A stretch of 64,000 bases of DNA from Streptomyces pristinaespiralis. GTDB taxonomy: Bacteria > Actinomycetota > Actinomycetes > Streptomycetales > Streptomycetaceae. The stretch lies in the NCBI RefSeq assembly GCF_001278075.1, contig NZ_CP011340.1, positions 4,030,001 to 4,094,000 of the forward strand, written 5' to 3'. This document shows, in pieces, positions 8,512 to 16,996 of the stretch. Below the pieces are notes generated by a model. The model saw nothing but the letters and a program-made list of their open reading frames with translations, ran no database searches and was not told the origin of the DNA. The translations under genes and the position numbers were made by a program. Positions within the stretch are counted from its first letter, which is position 1. Each line of letters starts with the position of its first letter.

Positions 8512-9764
8512 GCGGGGCTCCCGAGCGGTTCGCGTTCCGGACTGTCGAAGCGGCGCCGGTTGAAGGTGAGCAGCTCGGTGAGCCGCCGTGCGGTGAGGGG
8601 ACCGCTGTCCCGGACGGCCGTCACGGGCATACCGCCCGCGTCGCTCCAGCGGAGCATGGACCGTGCGTCGATGGTGGTCCGCGCGCGGTTGGCGTTGTCG
8701 GGGTGGAGGCAGAAGGGCACATCGAGCAGGCCCCGGGCGAAGGCCGCGACGAGGCATCGGCCGATGCTGCCGCCCAGTTCGAGGGTGGCGTCGACGAGTG
8801 CCCTCGCCTCTTCGTACAGGCCCGTGGACGTGGGCTCCGGCCCGCCGTTCGCGTCGGTGGCGTCCGCCACGGAGCGGGCGAACGCGATCGCCGCCGCGTT
8901 CTCCTCGATCGTGGGGATGCGGTGCGCCTCGGCCGGAGTCTTGACGATCAACCGGTCCGCGCCGCCCTGCACGGCGAGCGGCACGCTCTCCGCGAGCAGC
9001 CGGCGGCTGCCGTCGGCGGTGCGGGGGAAGACGCCCATGAACGTGTAGAGGACGATGTGGTGGCCGGTGCCGGCCAGCCGCTCGTCGGCGAGGCGCCGTA
9101 ACGCCGCCAGGGCCTCCCGGTCCTGCCCCGGGTGCACCTGCTGGGCGTAGCTGAGGGAGACGCCCATGAGACCGTGCTCCTGGAAGAACATCGCCTCCAG
9201 CACCCCGAGGGCGACCAGCAGGGACGGCGGGCACAACTGGCCCAGCATGCAGCCGCCGAACGTCTCCACGTGCATCGGAACCGGCTGCCTCGCGAGCAGT
9301 TCGCAGCCGGCGCTCCATTCGCGCACGGCCTGACCGAGCGGGACCCGGCTGTAGGGCAGGCAGTACGAGACGGGCCCGCCCTCCGTGGCGTCGACGCCGG
9401 CCCGGACCATGGCGTCGAGCACCCGCAGGGGCCGGGGGGTGCCGTGGCGGACCTGGACCGGGAACGCGGGCGAGGACGTCTCCTCCAGCAGGGAACGCAC
9501 CGCGGGCACTCCGTGGGCGATGAGCGGGAATCCGTTGAGGCTCTCGGGGTGTTCGCGAAGGGCGCGGCGCGCGGCCGTGAAGTCGTGACAGCGGGTGTAG
9601 CTGTCGAGCGTGACGGTGCCGGCCGTAAAGGGGCCGGCGTCCCGCACGGCGCGCAGTCCGGCGCGCATGCGGTCGAGTTCACCGAAGCCCATCCGGGACT
9701 GGATGACGAGGTGTCCCGCGCGTCGGGCGTGGCGCACCATGCCGGTGAACCGGTCGGTCTCCAT
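8508..9764 (-). CDS. glmE: Glutamate mutase (methylaspartate mutase) epsilon subunit
   Basis: This 418-residue protein has the TIM-barrel sequence of the catalytic E subunit of adenosylcobalamin-dependent glutamate mutase. Recognisable parts include VIQSRMGFGELDRMRAGL, LNGFPLIAHGV, QVRHGTPRPL, the acidic TEGGPVSYCLPYSR and the FMGVFPRT segment. The family interconverts L-glutamate and (2S,3S)-3-methylaspartate. It is shorter than the roughly 480 residues usual for clostridial MutE. The ATG at 9764 shares a TGATG junction with the stop of the B12-binding subunit gene, consistent with coupled production of the two subunits. In known clusters (vicenistatin, friulimicin) such pairs supply 3-methylaspartate, the most likely role here. 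Confidence 0.9.
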   Translation of the reverse strand: METDRFTGMVRHARRAGHLVIQSRMGFGELDRMRAGLRAVRDAGPFTAGTVTLDSYTRCHDFTAARRALREHPESLNGFPLIAHGVPAVRSLLEETSSPAFPVQVRHGTPRPLRVLDAMVRAGVDATEGGPVSYCLPYSRVPLGQAVREWSAGCELLARQPVPMHVETFGGCMLGQLCPPSLLVALGVLEAMFFQEHGLMGVSLSYAQQVHPGQDREALAALRRLADERLAGTGHHIVLYTFMGVFPRTADGSRRLLAESVPLAVQGGADRLIVKTPAEAHRIPTIEENAAAIAFARSVADATDANGGPEPTSTGLYEEARALVDATLELGGSIGRCLVAAFARGLLDVPFCLHPDNANRARTTIDARSMLRWSDAGGMPVTAVRDSGPLTARRLTELLTFNRRRFDSPEREPLGSPA

Positions 9765-10348
9765 CACGCCGCCCCCGCCGGAACGGCGAGCCGGGGCGCG
9801 GGGAACGCCGTCACGGGACCGGGCACGGGGAACGCCGTCACGGGGCCGACCGCCGCGGGAGCGGGCACGGGGCGGATCGGCGTGAGGCCGGAGCGGTGCC
9901 GGTGGGCGACGACGCCGCCGAGGAAGTCGTCGAAGCGCGCCAGGGCCGCGTCGGGTCCGCCCGCGGCCGCGTCGTCGAACACCGCGTCGTAACCGGCCGC
10001 CGTCAGCAGCGCGGTGGCCTCCGCGTGGTCGCGGTCGTCGACGGCGAGTTTCCCGCCGATGACGACGGGCAGGGCGGCGAGTTCGGGGGTGGCGCGCAGA
10101 GCGCGGACGAGGCGCAGTCCGTCCAGCCGGCCGTGTCCGTTGACGCTGCTGATGACGAGCAGGTCCGGCCGCCGGCTGCGGCATGCCGCGATGATCGTCG
10201 CGTCGGGCGTCACATTGCCCAGGTTCGAGACGTCGTGGCCGCGTTCCTCCAGCAGCAACTGAAGGAAGACAAGGTTCCACATATGGGCGTCGGAGGACAG
10301 GCCGGAAACAACGACTCTCAGTCCCGGAGCAGAAGCGGTGCCGTTCAT
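9764..10348 (-). CDS. glmS: Glutamate mutase B12-binding (sigma) subunit with a C-terminal extension
   Basis: The first 135 or so residues form a cobalamin-binding Rossmann domain. D20-A-H22 provides the lower axial histidine, followed by LLLEERGHDVSNLGNVTPD, then SSVNGHGRLDGL and the VIGGKLA loop. In the classical motif D-x-H-x-x-G the last position is Gly; here it reads Asn25. The protein is 194 residues long, about 55 more than usual. The extra C-terminal tail is Pro/Ala/Val-rich and contains a short internal repeat (GPVTAFP twice). The ATG at 10348 has a GGGGGA ribosome binding site. It is the first gene of the amino-acid operon, coupled to glmE downstream. Confidence 0.88.
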   Translation of the reverse strand: MNGTASAPGLRVVVSGLSSDAHMWNLVFLQLLLEERGHDVSNLGNVTPDATIIAACRSRRPDLLVISSVNGHGRLDGLRLVRALRATPELAALPVVIGGKLAVDDRDHAEATALLTAAGYDAVFDDAAAGGPDAALARFDDFLGGVVAHRHRSGLTPIRPVPAPAAVGPVTAFPVPGPVTAFPAPRLAVPAGAA

Positions 10349-10457
10349 TCGTTCCCCCGGAGAGAAAAGGAGTTACGTCATGGAAACTATCCATGGGCCG
10401 GCGCCGCCCGGTCCAGCGGCGCAGGTCGGCATTCCTGATAGGAAGGATCAGGAATTC

Positions 10458-11444
10458 CTATCCCTCGGTGTCCGGCTCCCGGCCGTCGCCCGTGAGGCCA
10501 AGTCTGGCCGCTGCCATGCCCAGTTGGAAACGGGTGTCCACCTGGAGCTTTTCGCACATTCCGGCGAGGTAACGGCTCAGCGTCCGGGTGGAGATACCCA
10601 GCCTGCGGGACATGAACTCGTCGGATCTTCCCCGCTCCAGGTGGCGCAGAATTTCCAGTTCCACGTCTTCGAAGACCGTGTCGTCGTGACTTCCGCCGCC
10701 GACCGTTCTGGCGTGTTCCCAGATGTGGTCGAAAATCACCGACAGAAAGCCGACCGCGACCGGATCGCGGAGCAGTGCGGCACCGCCCGAGCCCGTGGAC
10801 ACGAACGCGAAGGTGTCGTCGAGCAGGATCATCCTGCCGGGTATCACGGCGGCGGTGCGCACCTGGGCCCCCAGCCGGCCGAGGCGCCTGACGTGCTGCA
10901 GTGCCTCGCGCTGCCGGCGAGCGGTGTGCGGCACCACCGTCCGGTACCGCACACCGCGATCGAGGAGTCCGCGGTCGAGGTCCAGGGCGGCGCGCAGCGT
11001 CTCGGGGCTGCCCAGTGTGGGGTGGGCGGTGAGCACGCTGCGGCGCACCTGCGCGGACAGGTCGGCGAGCCGGTGCCGTACGGCGTCGCCGTCGGTGAAC
11101 AGCTCGGTCGTGGTGCCGTCGAGCTCCTGCCGCCGGTGCGCCTCGTACGCCGAGCCCAGCGGCCCCAGTTCACGGCGGGTGGTGTCGATCAGCCGCACCA
11201 GTTCGTGCACCCGCGTGTGGCAGGCGGCGGTGAGCGCGGCGGCGGCGACGGCCGGGGAGAGCGCCTCGTGTCGGCCGGGGCCGTCCGGGCGGAGCAGCCG
11301 GCGGGCCGTGAGCCGCTTCACGGACTCGGCGACCTGGTCGTGGGAGAGCCCGAGCCGCCGCGCGCTCTCCTCCGCGTCCGGGGACGTCTCCAGCAACTGC
11401 CGGTAGACGTCGATGTCCTGGGGCGTGAGTTCGTCCGACGGCAC
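10458..11444 (-). CDS. Second pathway regulator of the TrmB/LuxR-like architecture
   Basis: Roughly 328 residues: an N-terminal helix-turn-helix (SARRLGLSHDQVAESVKRL), a middle sensor-like region (RGVRYRTVVPHTARRQREAL through GRMILLDDTFAFVST) and a C-terminal LuxR-type helix-turn-helix (RGRSDEFMSRRLGISTRTLS). The same three-part layout is found in the regulator at 1445-2488, to which it looks paralogous. Two starts are possible. A GTG at 11495 overlaps the accC stop as GTGA but has no ribosome binding site. The GTG at 11444 has GGGGGA at ideal spacing, and I prefer it. It is the last gene of the acetyl-CoA carboxylase operon and precedes the glutamate mutase operon, so it probably links control of both. 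Confidence 0.82.
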   Translation of the reverse strand: MPSDELTPQDIDVYRQLLETSPDAEESARRLGLSHDQVAESVKRLTARRLLRPDGPGRHEALSPAVAAAALTAACHTRVHELVRLIDTTRRELGPLGSAYEAHRRQELDGTTTELFTDGDAVRHRLADLSAQVRRSVLTAHPTLGSPETLRAALDLDRGLLDRGVRYRTVVPHTARRQREALQHVRRLGRLGAQVRTAAVIPGRMILLDDTFAFVSTGSGGAALLRDPVAVGFLSVIFDHIWEHARTVGGGSHDDTVFEDVELEILRHLERGRSDEFMSRRLGISTRTLSRYLAGMCEKLQVDTRFQLGMAAARLGLTGDGREPDTEG

Positions 11445-11491
11445 GGCGGTCCCCCGTTCCGGTGTGTGTTTCCCTTCTTCCGGTGTGCTGC

Positions 11492-12844
11492 TCACAGCGA
11501 GAAGTGACGCCCGAGGAAGTCCGTCGCGATGTCGCCCCCGCGGAACTCGGGGTGCCGGAGGATCTCCTGGTGCATCGGTACGGTGGTGTGCACGCCGGGC
11601 CCGCGGACGTCGAACTCCGAGAGCGCGCGCAGGGCGCGGTCGATGCAGGTGTCGCGGTCCGGCCCCCACACGATGAGCTTCCCGATCATGGAGTCGTAGT
11701 AGGGACTCACCCGCGAACCGGCCACATAGTCGGTGTCGACGCGGACCCAGGGGCCGCCCGGGACCCGGTACTCCTCCAGCAGGCCGGGGGTGGGGACGAA
11801 TCCCCGTGCGGGGTCCTCGGCGTTGATACGGCACTCGATGGCGTGGCCGCGGATCTCGATGTCCTCCTGCTTGAAGGACAGGGGGCTGCCGGAGGCCACA
11901 CGCAGCTGTTCGGACACCAGGTCGACCCCGGTGACCAGTTCGGTGACCGGGTGCTCGACCTGGATACGGGCGTTCATCTCCATGAACCAGAAAGCCTCGT
12001 CGCCGGCCTCCAGCAGGAACTCCACGGTGCCGGCCCCCCGGTAGCCCACCGCACGGGCCCCCGCCACGGCGGCCTCCCCGAGCCGGTGCCGCAGCTCCGG
12101 GGAGACCATCGCGGAGGGCGACTCCTCGATGAGCTTCTGGTGCCTGCGCTGCACCGAGCAGTCGCGTTCGCCGAGATGGACCGCGCCGCCGAAGTCGTCG
12201 CAGACGACCTGGACCTCGATGTGCCGGGTCTTTCGCAGGTAGCGCTCCATGTAGACGGCGCTGTTCTTGAAGACGGCCTGGGCGCTCGCCCGGGTGGCGG
12301 TGTAGGCGTCGCGCAGGTCCTTCGGATCGTGCACGACGGTGATGCCGCGCCCTCCGCCGCCGGCCACCGCCTTGATGATGACCGGATAGCCGATCTCCGC
12401 CGCCACGGCCACGGCCGCGTCCACCGAGTCGACCGGCTCGACCGTGCCCGGCAGCAGCGGCAGGCCGGCCGCCGTCATCAGCCGTCGCGCGGTCGCCTTG
12501 TCGCCGACGTTCTCCATCACGTCCGCCGGGGGACCGATGAACGTGATGCCGTCGTCGGCGCAGATCTCGGCGAAGTACGGGTCCTCCGAGAGGAATCCGT
12601 ATCCGGGATGGATGGCCTCCGCTCCGGTACGGACGGCCGCTCCGATGATGTTGGGGATGTTGAGATAACTGCGGGCGGGGGCGCCCGGGCCGATGTGGAC
12701 GGCCTCGTCCGCGGCCTTGACGAACTGGGCGTCGGCGTCGGGCGTCGAGTAGACCGCCACCGTCCGTACGCCCAGATCGCGGCAGGAACGGATGATCCGC
12801 AGCGCGATCTCACCCCGGTTGGCGATGAGCACCTTGTCGAACAC
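11492..12844 (-). CDS. accC: Acetyl-CoA carboxylase, biotin carboxylase subunit
   Basis: At 450 residues this is a stand-alone biotin carboxylase. The N-terminal FDKVLIANRGEIALRI is diagnostic. The ATP-grasp loop is GGGGRG, EMNARIQVEHPVTE is the Mg/ATP and bicarbonate site, and RGHAIECRINAEDP follows. It carboxylates biotin on the BCCP subunit encoded just upstream. The GTG start at 12844 has a clear GGGAGG. Streptomyces primary metabolism usually relies on fused biotin carboxylase/BCCP acyl-CoA carboxylases. A separate AccC-AccB-AccDA set in one operon beside a polyketide-type fatty acid synthase therefore points to a dedicated malonyl-CoA supply. Confidence 0.94.
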   Translation of the reverse strand: MFDKVLIANRGEIALRIIRSCRDLGVRTVAVYSTPDADAQFVKAADEAVHIGPGAPARSYLNIPNIIGAAVRTGAEAIHPGYGFLSEDPYFAEICADDGITFIGPPADVMENVGDKATARRLMTAAGLPLLPGTVEPVDSVDAAVAVAAEIGYPVIIKAVAGGGGRGITVVHDPKDLRDAYTATRASAQAVFKNSAVYMERYLRKTRHIEVQVVCDDFGGAVHLGERDCSVQRRHQKLIEESPSAMVSPELRHRLGEAAVAGARAVGYRGAGTVEFLLEAGDEAFWFMEMNARIQVEHPVTELVTGVDLVSEQLRVASGSPLSFKQEDIEIRGHAIECRINAEDPARGFVPTPGLLEEYRVPGGPWVRVDTDYVAGSRVSPYYDSMIGKLIVWGPDRDTCIDRALRALSEFDVRGPGVHTTVPMHQEILRHPEFRGGDIATDFLGRHFSL

Positions 12845-12873
12845 GTCTCGGTCCTCCCGTGTGTGGCGGCGGC

Positions 12874-13389
12874 TCAGTCGACCGGGACGAGATCGATGAG
12901 CGGCTGGGCGTACTCGACCACCTCGCCGTCCCGGGCGTGGACGGCGTGCACCCGGCCCCGGACGTCGGCGGTGATGGAGTTGAGCAGCTTCATCGCCTCG
13001 ACGACGGCCAGTTGCGTGCCGGGTTCGACGATGTCCCCGACCTGGACGAACGGCTCCGCTCCGGGCGACGGCGCCTGGTAGTAGGTGCCGACCAGCGGCG
13101 CCGTGACCTGGACGAGTCCCGCGGGCGCCGCGTCCTCGGCGGGTGCGTCCGCGCTCTGCGGTGCGGCGGGAGCGGGCGCGGCGGCCGGCGCGGGCGCGGG
13201 GAGCACCGCGCCGGGGGCGGCGGCCGGGGCCGTCTCCCACTCGACGTCGACGCTGATCCCGCCGGCCCGCAGCGTGATCCGGCGCAGGGTGCCCGGCAGT
13301 TCACCGGCCAGCAGCCGGGTCTGCGCTCTGAGCTCTTCGACCGTCATCGTGCCGGCGGCGGTCGGCGCCTCGGACGCCTCAGTGGTCAT
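12874..13389 (-). CDS. accB: Acetyl-CoA carboxylase, biotin carboxyl carrier protein
   Basis: The 171-residue protein begins with a helix (MTVEELRAQTRLLAGEL), followed by a roughly 50-residue Ala/Pro-rich flexible linker. The biotinyl domain of about 75 residues carries the biotinylation site AVVEAMKLLN, with GTYYQAPSPGAEPFVQVGD ahead of it. It is the mobile carboxyl carrier between AccC and AccDA. An ATG at 13389 and a GTG one codon earlier are both possible; GGGAG is better spaced for the ATG. It overlaps the end of the carboxyltransferase gene, indicating translational coupling. Confidence 0.94.
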   Translation of the reverse strand: MTTEASEAPTAAGTMTVEELRAQTRLLAGELPGTLRRITLRAGGISVDVEWETAPAAAPGAVLPAPAPAAAPAPAAPQSADAPAEDAAPAGLVQVTAPLVGTYYQAPSPGAEPFVQVGDIVEPGTQLAVVEAMKLLNSITADVRGRVHAVHARDGEVVEYAQPLIDLVPVD

Positions 13390-15085
13390 CACGCTTCTCC
13401 CAGTCGACGATGGGCTGACGTTCGGGGTGCCCGAACCGGTCGAAACGCTCCCGGCGCAGCTCGACGAGCCGGTCCCCCGGGAGGTCGAGCAGCGGACCCA
13501 GGGTCCGCACCAGAGCGGTCTTCACATTGAGTGCCGTCGGATACGGCGCCGTGTGCGCCCCGTCCGGCGGCTCGGGCACGATCGCGTCGACCACGCCGAG
13601 GCGCAGCAGGTCCCCGGCGGTCAGCCGGAGCGCGTCGGCCGCCTGGCCGGCGCGGTCCGCGGTGCCGAACAGGATCGTGGAACAGCCCTCCGGGCTGATC
13701 ACCGAGTAGTACGCGTTCTCCAGCATCAGCACCGAGTTCGCGACACCCAGCGCCAGCGCACCGCCGCTGCCGCCCTCACCGGTGACCACCGAGACCACCG
13801 GGACGCGCAGCCGGGAGAGTTCCAGGATGCACTCGGCGATGGCGAGGCTCTGCCCCCTCTCCTCCGCCCCGATGCCGGGGAAGGCGCCCGGGGTGTCGAT
13901 GAACGCCACGACGGGCAGGCCGAAGCGGTCCGCCAGCCGCATCAGCCGCAGCGCCTTGCGGTAGCCCTCGGGGTTGGGCATGCCGAAGTTGCTGCGGACC
14001 AGCGCCTGGGTGTCATGGCCCTTCTGGTGACCGAGCACGACGACGTTCCGGCCGCCGAGCCGGGCGATGCCGCCGGTCAGCGCCTGGTCGTCCCCGAAGA
14101 CCCGGTCGCCGTGCAGGCTCACGAAGTCGTCGAAGACGTGGCCGATGTACTCCTCGGTGGTGGGCCGCCCGATGTTGCGGGCCAGGGCGACGGTGTCGCG
14201 GGTGCCGCGGACGGCCGGGGGCGGTTCGGTGAGCGGCTCCGCGCCGCCCACCTCCGGCAGTTCGGGCACCGAGGGGCCGAGCAGGGTCAGCAACCGGGCG
14301 AGGTGCTCCCGCTGGTTCTCCCGGGGGACGACCGCGTCGATCATGCCGTGCTCGAGCAGGAACTCGGCGCTCTGGAAGCCGGCGGGCAGTTCCTGGCGGA
14401 TCGTGTTGCGGATGACCTGGGGACCGGCGAAGCCGATCAGGCTGCCCGGTTCGGCGAGGATGACGTCGCCGAGCATGGCGAAGGAGGCGCTGACGCCGCC
14501 GAAGGTGGGGTCGGTGTTGAGGTTGATCACCGGCAGCCGGGCCTCGCGCAGCCGGGCGACCCACTGGGCCGTCTTGGCCATCTGCATCAGCGACAGCGCG
14601 CCTTCCTGCATGCGCGCGCCGCCCGACGCGGCGATCAGCAGCAGGGGCAGCCGCCGGGACAGTGCGTGACGTGCCGCCGCGGCGATGCCCTCGCCGACCA
14701 CGGCGCCCATGCTGCCGCCCATGAAGCCGAAGTCGACGGCGGCCACGACCAGTCGGCGGCCCTCGATCGTCATCTCTCCCGCGACCAGGGCGTCCTGCCG
14801 GCCGGTCCTGGCCTGCGCGTCCCGCAGCCGGTCGGGATAGGGCTTGCTGTCCGTGAACTTCAGCAGGTCACGCGGGCGGTGGTCGTCGGGGAACGACCGG
14901 AAGCTGTCGGCGTCCGCCAGCTGCTCGATCCGGGTGTGCGGGGGGATGCGGAAGTGGAACCGGCACTCCGGGCACACCTTCCTGTTGCGGTCCAGGCGCT
15001 TGACGTAGACGAAGGCGCCGCACGCCCCGCATCTGCGCCACTGCACCTCCTGGTCGGCCCTCACCGGGCCCTGTTGCCGGCTCAC
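13379..15085 (-). CDS. accDA: Acetyl-CoA carboxylase carboxyltransferase, beta-alpha fusion
   Basis: The 568-residue protein joins the AccD (beta) half and the AccA (alpha) half. The N-terminal zinc ribbon is visible as C-x2-C (CGAC) and C-x2-C (CPEC). The beta half contains the biotin/CoA-site text SGGARMQEGALSLMQM. The alpha half starts around TRDTVALARNIGRPTTEEYI and contains FIDTPGAFPGIGAEERGQ and GEGGSGGALALGVAN. The enzyme transfers the carboxyl from biotin to acetyl-CoA, giving malonyl-CoA. It starts with GTG at 15085. Together with the two genes downstream it makes a complete acetyl-CoA carboxylase. Confidence 0.94.
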   Translation of the reverse strand: MSRQQGPVRADQEVQWRRCGACGAFVYVKRLDRNRKVCPECRFHFRIPPHTRIEQLADADSFRSFPDDHRPRDLLKFTDSKPYPDRLRDAQARTGRQDALVAGEMTIEGRRLVVAAVDFGFMGGSMGAVVGEGIAAAARHALSRRLPLLLIAASGGARMQEGALSLMQMAKTAQWVARLREARLPVINLNTDPTFGGVSASFAMLGDVILAEPGSLIGFAGPQVIRNTIRQELPAGFQSAEFLLEHGMIDAVVPRENQREHLARLLTLLGPSVPELPEVGGAEPLTEPPPAVRGTRDTVALARNIGRPTTEEYIGHVFDDFVSLHGDRVFGDDQALTGGIARLGGRNVVVLGHQKGHDTQALVRSNFGMPNPEGYRKALRLMRLADRFGLPVVAFIDTPGAFPGIGAEERGQSLAIAECILELSRLRVPVVSVVTGEGGSGGALALGVANSVLMLENAYYSVISPEGCSTILFGTADRAGQAADALRLTAGDLLRLGVVDAIVPEPPDGAHTAPYPTALNVKTALVRTLGPLLDLPGDRLVELRRERFDRFGHPERQPIVDWEKRDDH

Positions 15086-15091
15086 GGCCGA

Positions 15092-15571
15092 TCACGCCCG
15101 CTCCGGCTCGGCGCTGCCCGGGACCGGCGGACGGACGCGCTGCGGTACGGACTCGGTGGCGGCGGCGATCCCGAAGACGGGGATGTTCCGGTAGACGGTG
15201 TGCATCCGCGCCGGGTCGACGATGTACGCCTCGTGGAAGATGCCGACGGCGCCGTCGTTGCGCACGGCCCGGTTGAACCAGGCCCACATGGAGCGGTGCT
15301 TGCCCTCCGTGTTGTGCGAGTAGCGCATCAGGTCGTCCATGCTGCGCCAGTACTGGAGCATGATCACGGTGCGGTTGAACCAGGCCCGCGAGTAGAGGAA
15401 GCCGTGGTCCTTGTTCTTCTTCAGCTCGATCAGCATGGGGATCATCGAGGCGATGACGGGCAGCCAGCGGTGCACCATCCAGAACTTGTTGATGCGGGTG
15501 CCGATCAGCAGCACCACGGTTCCCTCGGGCGGAGCGGCTATACGTGGCTCGGTGACGACCTTGAGGTCCAT
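15092..15571 (-). CDS. DUF4188 (monooxygenase-like) protein
   Basis: At 159 residues, this protein resembles the DUF4188 family often annotated as monooxygenase. The body TVVLLIGTRINKFWMVHRWLPV, LYSRAWFNRTVIMLQYWRSM and IFHEAYIVDPARMHTVYRNIP is characteristic as I remember it. These are ferredoxin-like small proteins related to aldoxime dehydratase/haem-binding dimeric barrels; their reaction is mostly unknown. A GAGGAG ribosome binding site precedes the ATG. It lies between the aldehyde dehydrogenase and the carboxylase genes of the same operon. A tailoring oxidation, or handling of a reactive intermediate, is possible but unproven. Confidence 0.75.
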   Translation of the reverse strand: MDLKVVTEPRIAAPPEGTVVLLIGTRINKFWMVHRWLPVIASMIPMLIELKKNKDHGFLYSRAWFNRTVIMLQYWRSMDDLMRYSHNTEGKHRSMWAWFNRAVRNDGAVGIFHEAYIVDPARMHTVYRNIPVFGIAAATESVPQRVRPPVPGSAEPERA

Positions 15572-15583
15572 CGGGAGCTCCTC

Positions 15584-16996
15584 TCAGAACGGGTAGGCGC
15601 GGGCGGGGCTGCTGGTGGTGAGGGTGTGCCAGCGGGTGAACGCGTCGAGTGCGGCCCGGCCGCCGAATCCGGAGGCGTTGCCGGAGGCCCCGATGCCGCC
15701 GAACGGCAGCGCCGGGTCGTGGTTGACGGTCTGGTCGCCGACATGGACGACGCCGCAGCGCAGCCGGGGCGCGAGCGCGCGTCCGCGGTCGGCGTCGGAC
15801 GTGTAGACGGCGGCGGTGAGCCCGTAGTCGGAGGTGTTGGCGAGCGCGATCGCCTCGTCGTCGTCGGCGAAGGCCGTGATCGTGGCGACCGGCCCGAAGA
15901 CCTCCTTGTGGAAGACGGCCATCTTCGGTGTCACGTCGGCGAGCACGGTGGGCGGGAAGAACGGGCCCTGCACCCGCCCGCCGGTGACCAGGCGGGCGCC
16001 CTGGGCGACGGCCTCCTCGACGGCGGCGGCGATCCGGGTGAGCGCCCCGTGCTCGATGACCGGACCGATCTGGGCGTCCGTGCGGTACGGGTCGCCGATG
16101 CGCAGCGCGGCGGCGCGGCGGGCGAGGGTCTCGGTGTAGGCCTCCACCACGTCCTGGTGCACCAGATGGCGGCGGGCCGCCATGCAGATCTGGCCCTGGT
16201 GCAGGAAGGAGCCCCAGGAGCCGGCGGACGCCGCCTGCTCGATGTCGGCGTCCGGCAGGACGATGTAGGCGTTCTGCCCGCCCAGTTCGAGGACGACCCG
16301 CTTGAGCAGCCGGCCGGCGGTGGCGCCGATCTCGCGGCCCACCTCGGTGGAACCGGTGAACGACACCATCGCCACGTCCGGCGCCTGGACCAGGGCCGCT
16401 CCGGCGTCCGCGTCACCGTGGACCACTTCCAGGACGCCCTCTGGCAGCCCCGCGTCGGCGAGGACCTCGGCGAAGAGACGTCCGCCGGACAGCGGCGTGT
16501 GCGGATCCGGCTTCAGCAGCACCGTGTTGCCCAGGGCGAGCGCGGGAGCGACCGAGCGCATACCGAGCAGCAGCGGGAAGTTCCACGGCACGATCACTCC
16601 GACGACGCCGAGCGGGACCCGGGTCACCTCGGTCTCCCGTCCGGGCTCGGAGCCGGGGCCGTGCGGGCTGTCGGGGCCGGTGGCGAGGGCGGCCGCGTGC
16701 CGCAGCTCCGCAGCACCCGCGTGCACCTCGTAGAACGCCTTCCCGGTGATGGAGCCGCCTTCGCGGACCAGGAGGTCCATGGCGTGCTGGTCACGCTCCA
16801 GCAGCAGATCGGCGGCGCGGGACAGGATCGCGGCGCGTTCCGCGGCGGGCCGCGCCGCCCAGGCGGGTGCCGCGGCGGCGGCCCGGCGGGCGGCCGAGGC
16901 CACGGCGCCCGGGGTGGCGAGCGGGACGCTGCCCAGCTCCTCGCCGGTGATGATCTCCCGGCTCGTCAGGAGCGCGGCTTCGGTGGCAGTGGTCAC
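15584..16996 (-). CDS. NAD(P)-dependent aldehyde dehydrogenase
   Basis: This enzyme of about 470 residues has all landmarks of the aldehyde dehydrogenase superfamily. GVVGVIVPWNFPLLLGMRSVAPALALGNTVLLKPDPHTP binds the cofactor in two stretches, FTGSTEVGREIG follows, LELGGQNAYIVL holds the general-base Glu, and QGQICMAARR contains the catalytic Cys. FKEVFGPVATITAF-like text (FHKEVFGPVATITAF) is also present. Close relatives oxidise aromatic or aliphatic aldehydes to acids. Start: GTG at 16996 overlaps the preceding stop (GTGA) with GAGG at seven bases; an ATG at 17002 is the alternative. In context it could oxidise a fatty aldehyde or an amino-acid semialdehyde such as that expected from the asd-like enzyme. 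Confidence 0.9.
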   Translation of the reverse strand: MTTATEAALLTSREIITGEELGSVPLATPGAVASAARRAAAAAPAWAARPAAERAAILSRAADLLLERDQHAMDLLVREGGSITGKAFYEVHAGAAELRHAAALATGPDSPHGPGSEPGRETEVTRVPLGVVGVIVPWNFPLLLGMRSVAPALALGNTVLLKPDPHTPLSGGRLFAEVLADAGLPEGVLEVVHGDADAGAALVQAPDVAMVSFTGSTEVGREIGATAGRLLKRVVLELGGQNAYIVLPDADIEQAASAGSWGSFLHQGQICMAARRHLVHQDVVEAYTETLARRAAALRIGDPYRTDAQIGPVIEHGALTRIAAAVEEAVAQGARLVTGGRVQGPFFPPTVLADVTPKMAVFHKEVFGPVATITAFADDDEAIALANTSDYGLTAAVYTSDADRGRALAPRLRCGVVHVGDQTVNHDPALPFGGIGASGNASGFGGRAALDAFTRWHTLTTSSPARAYPF

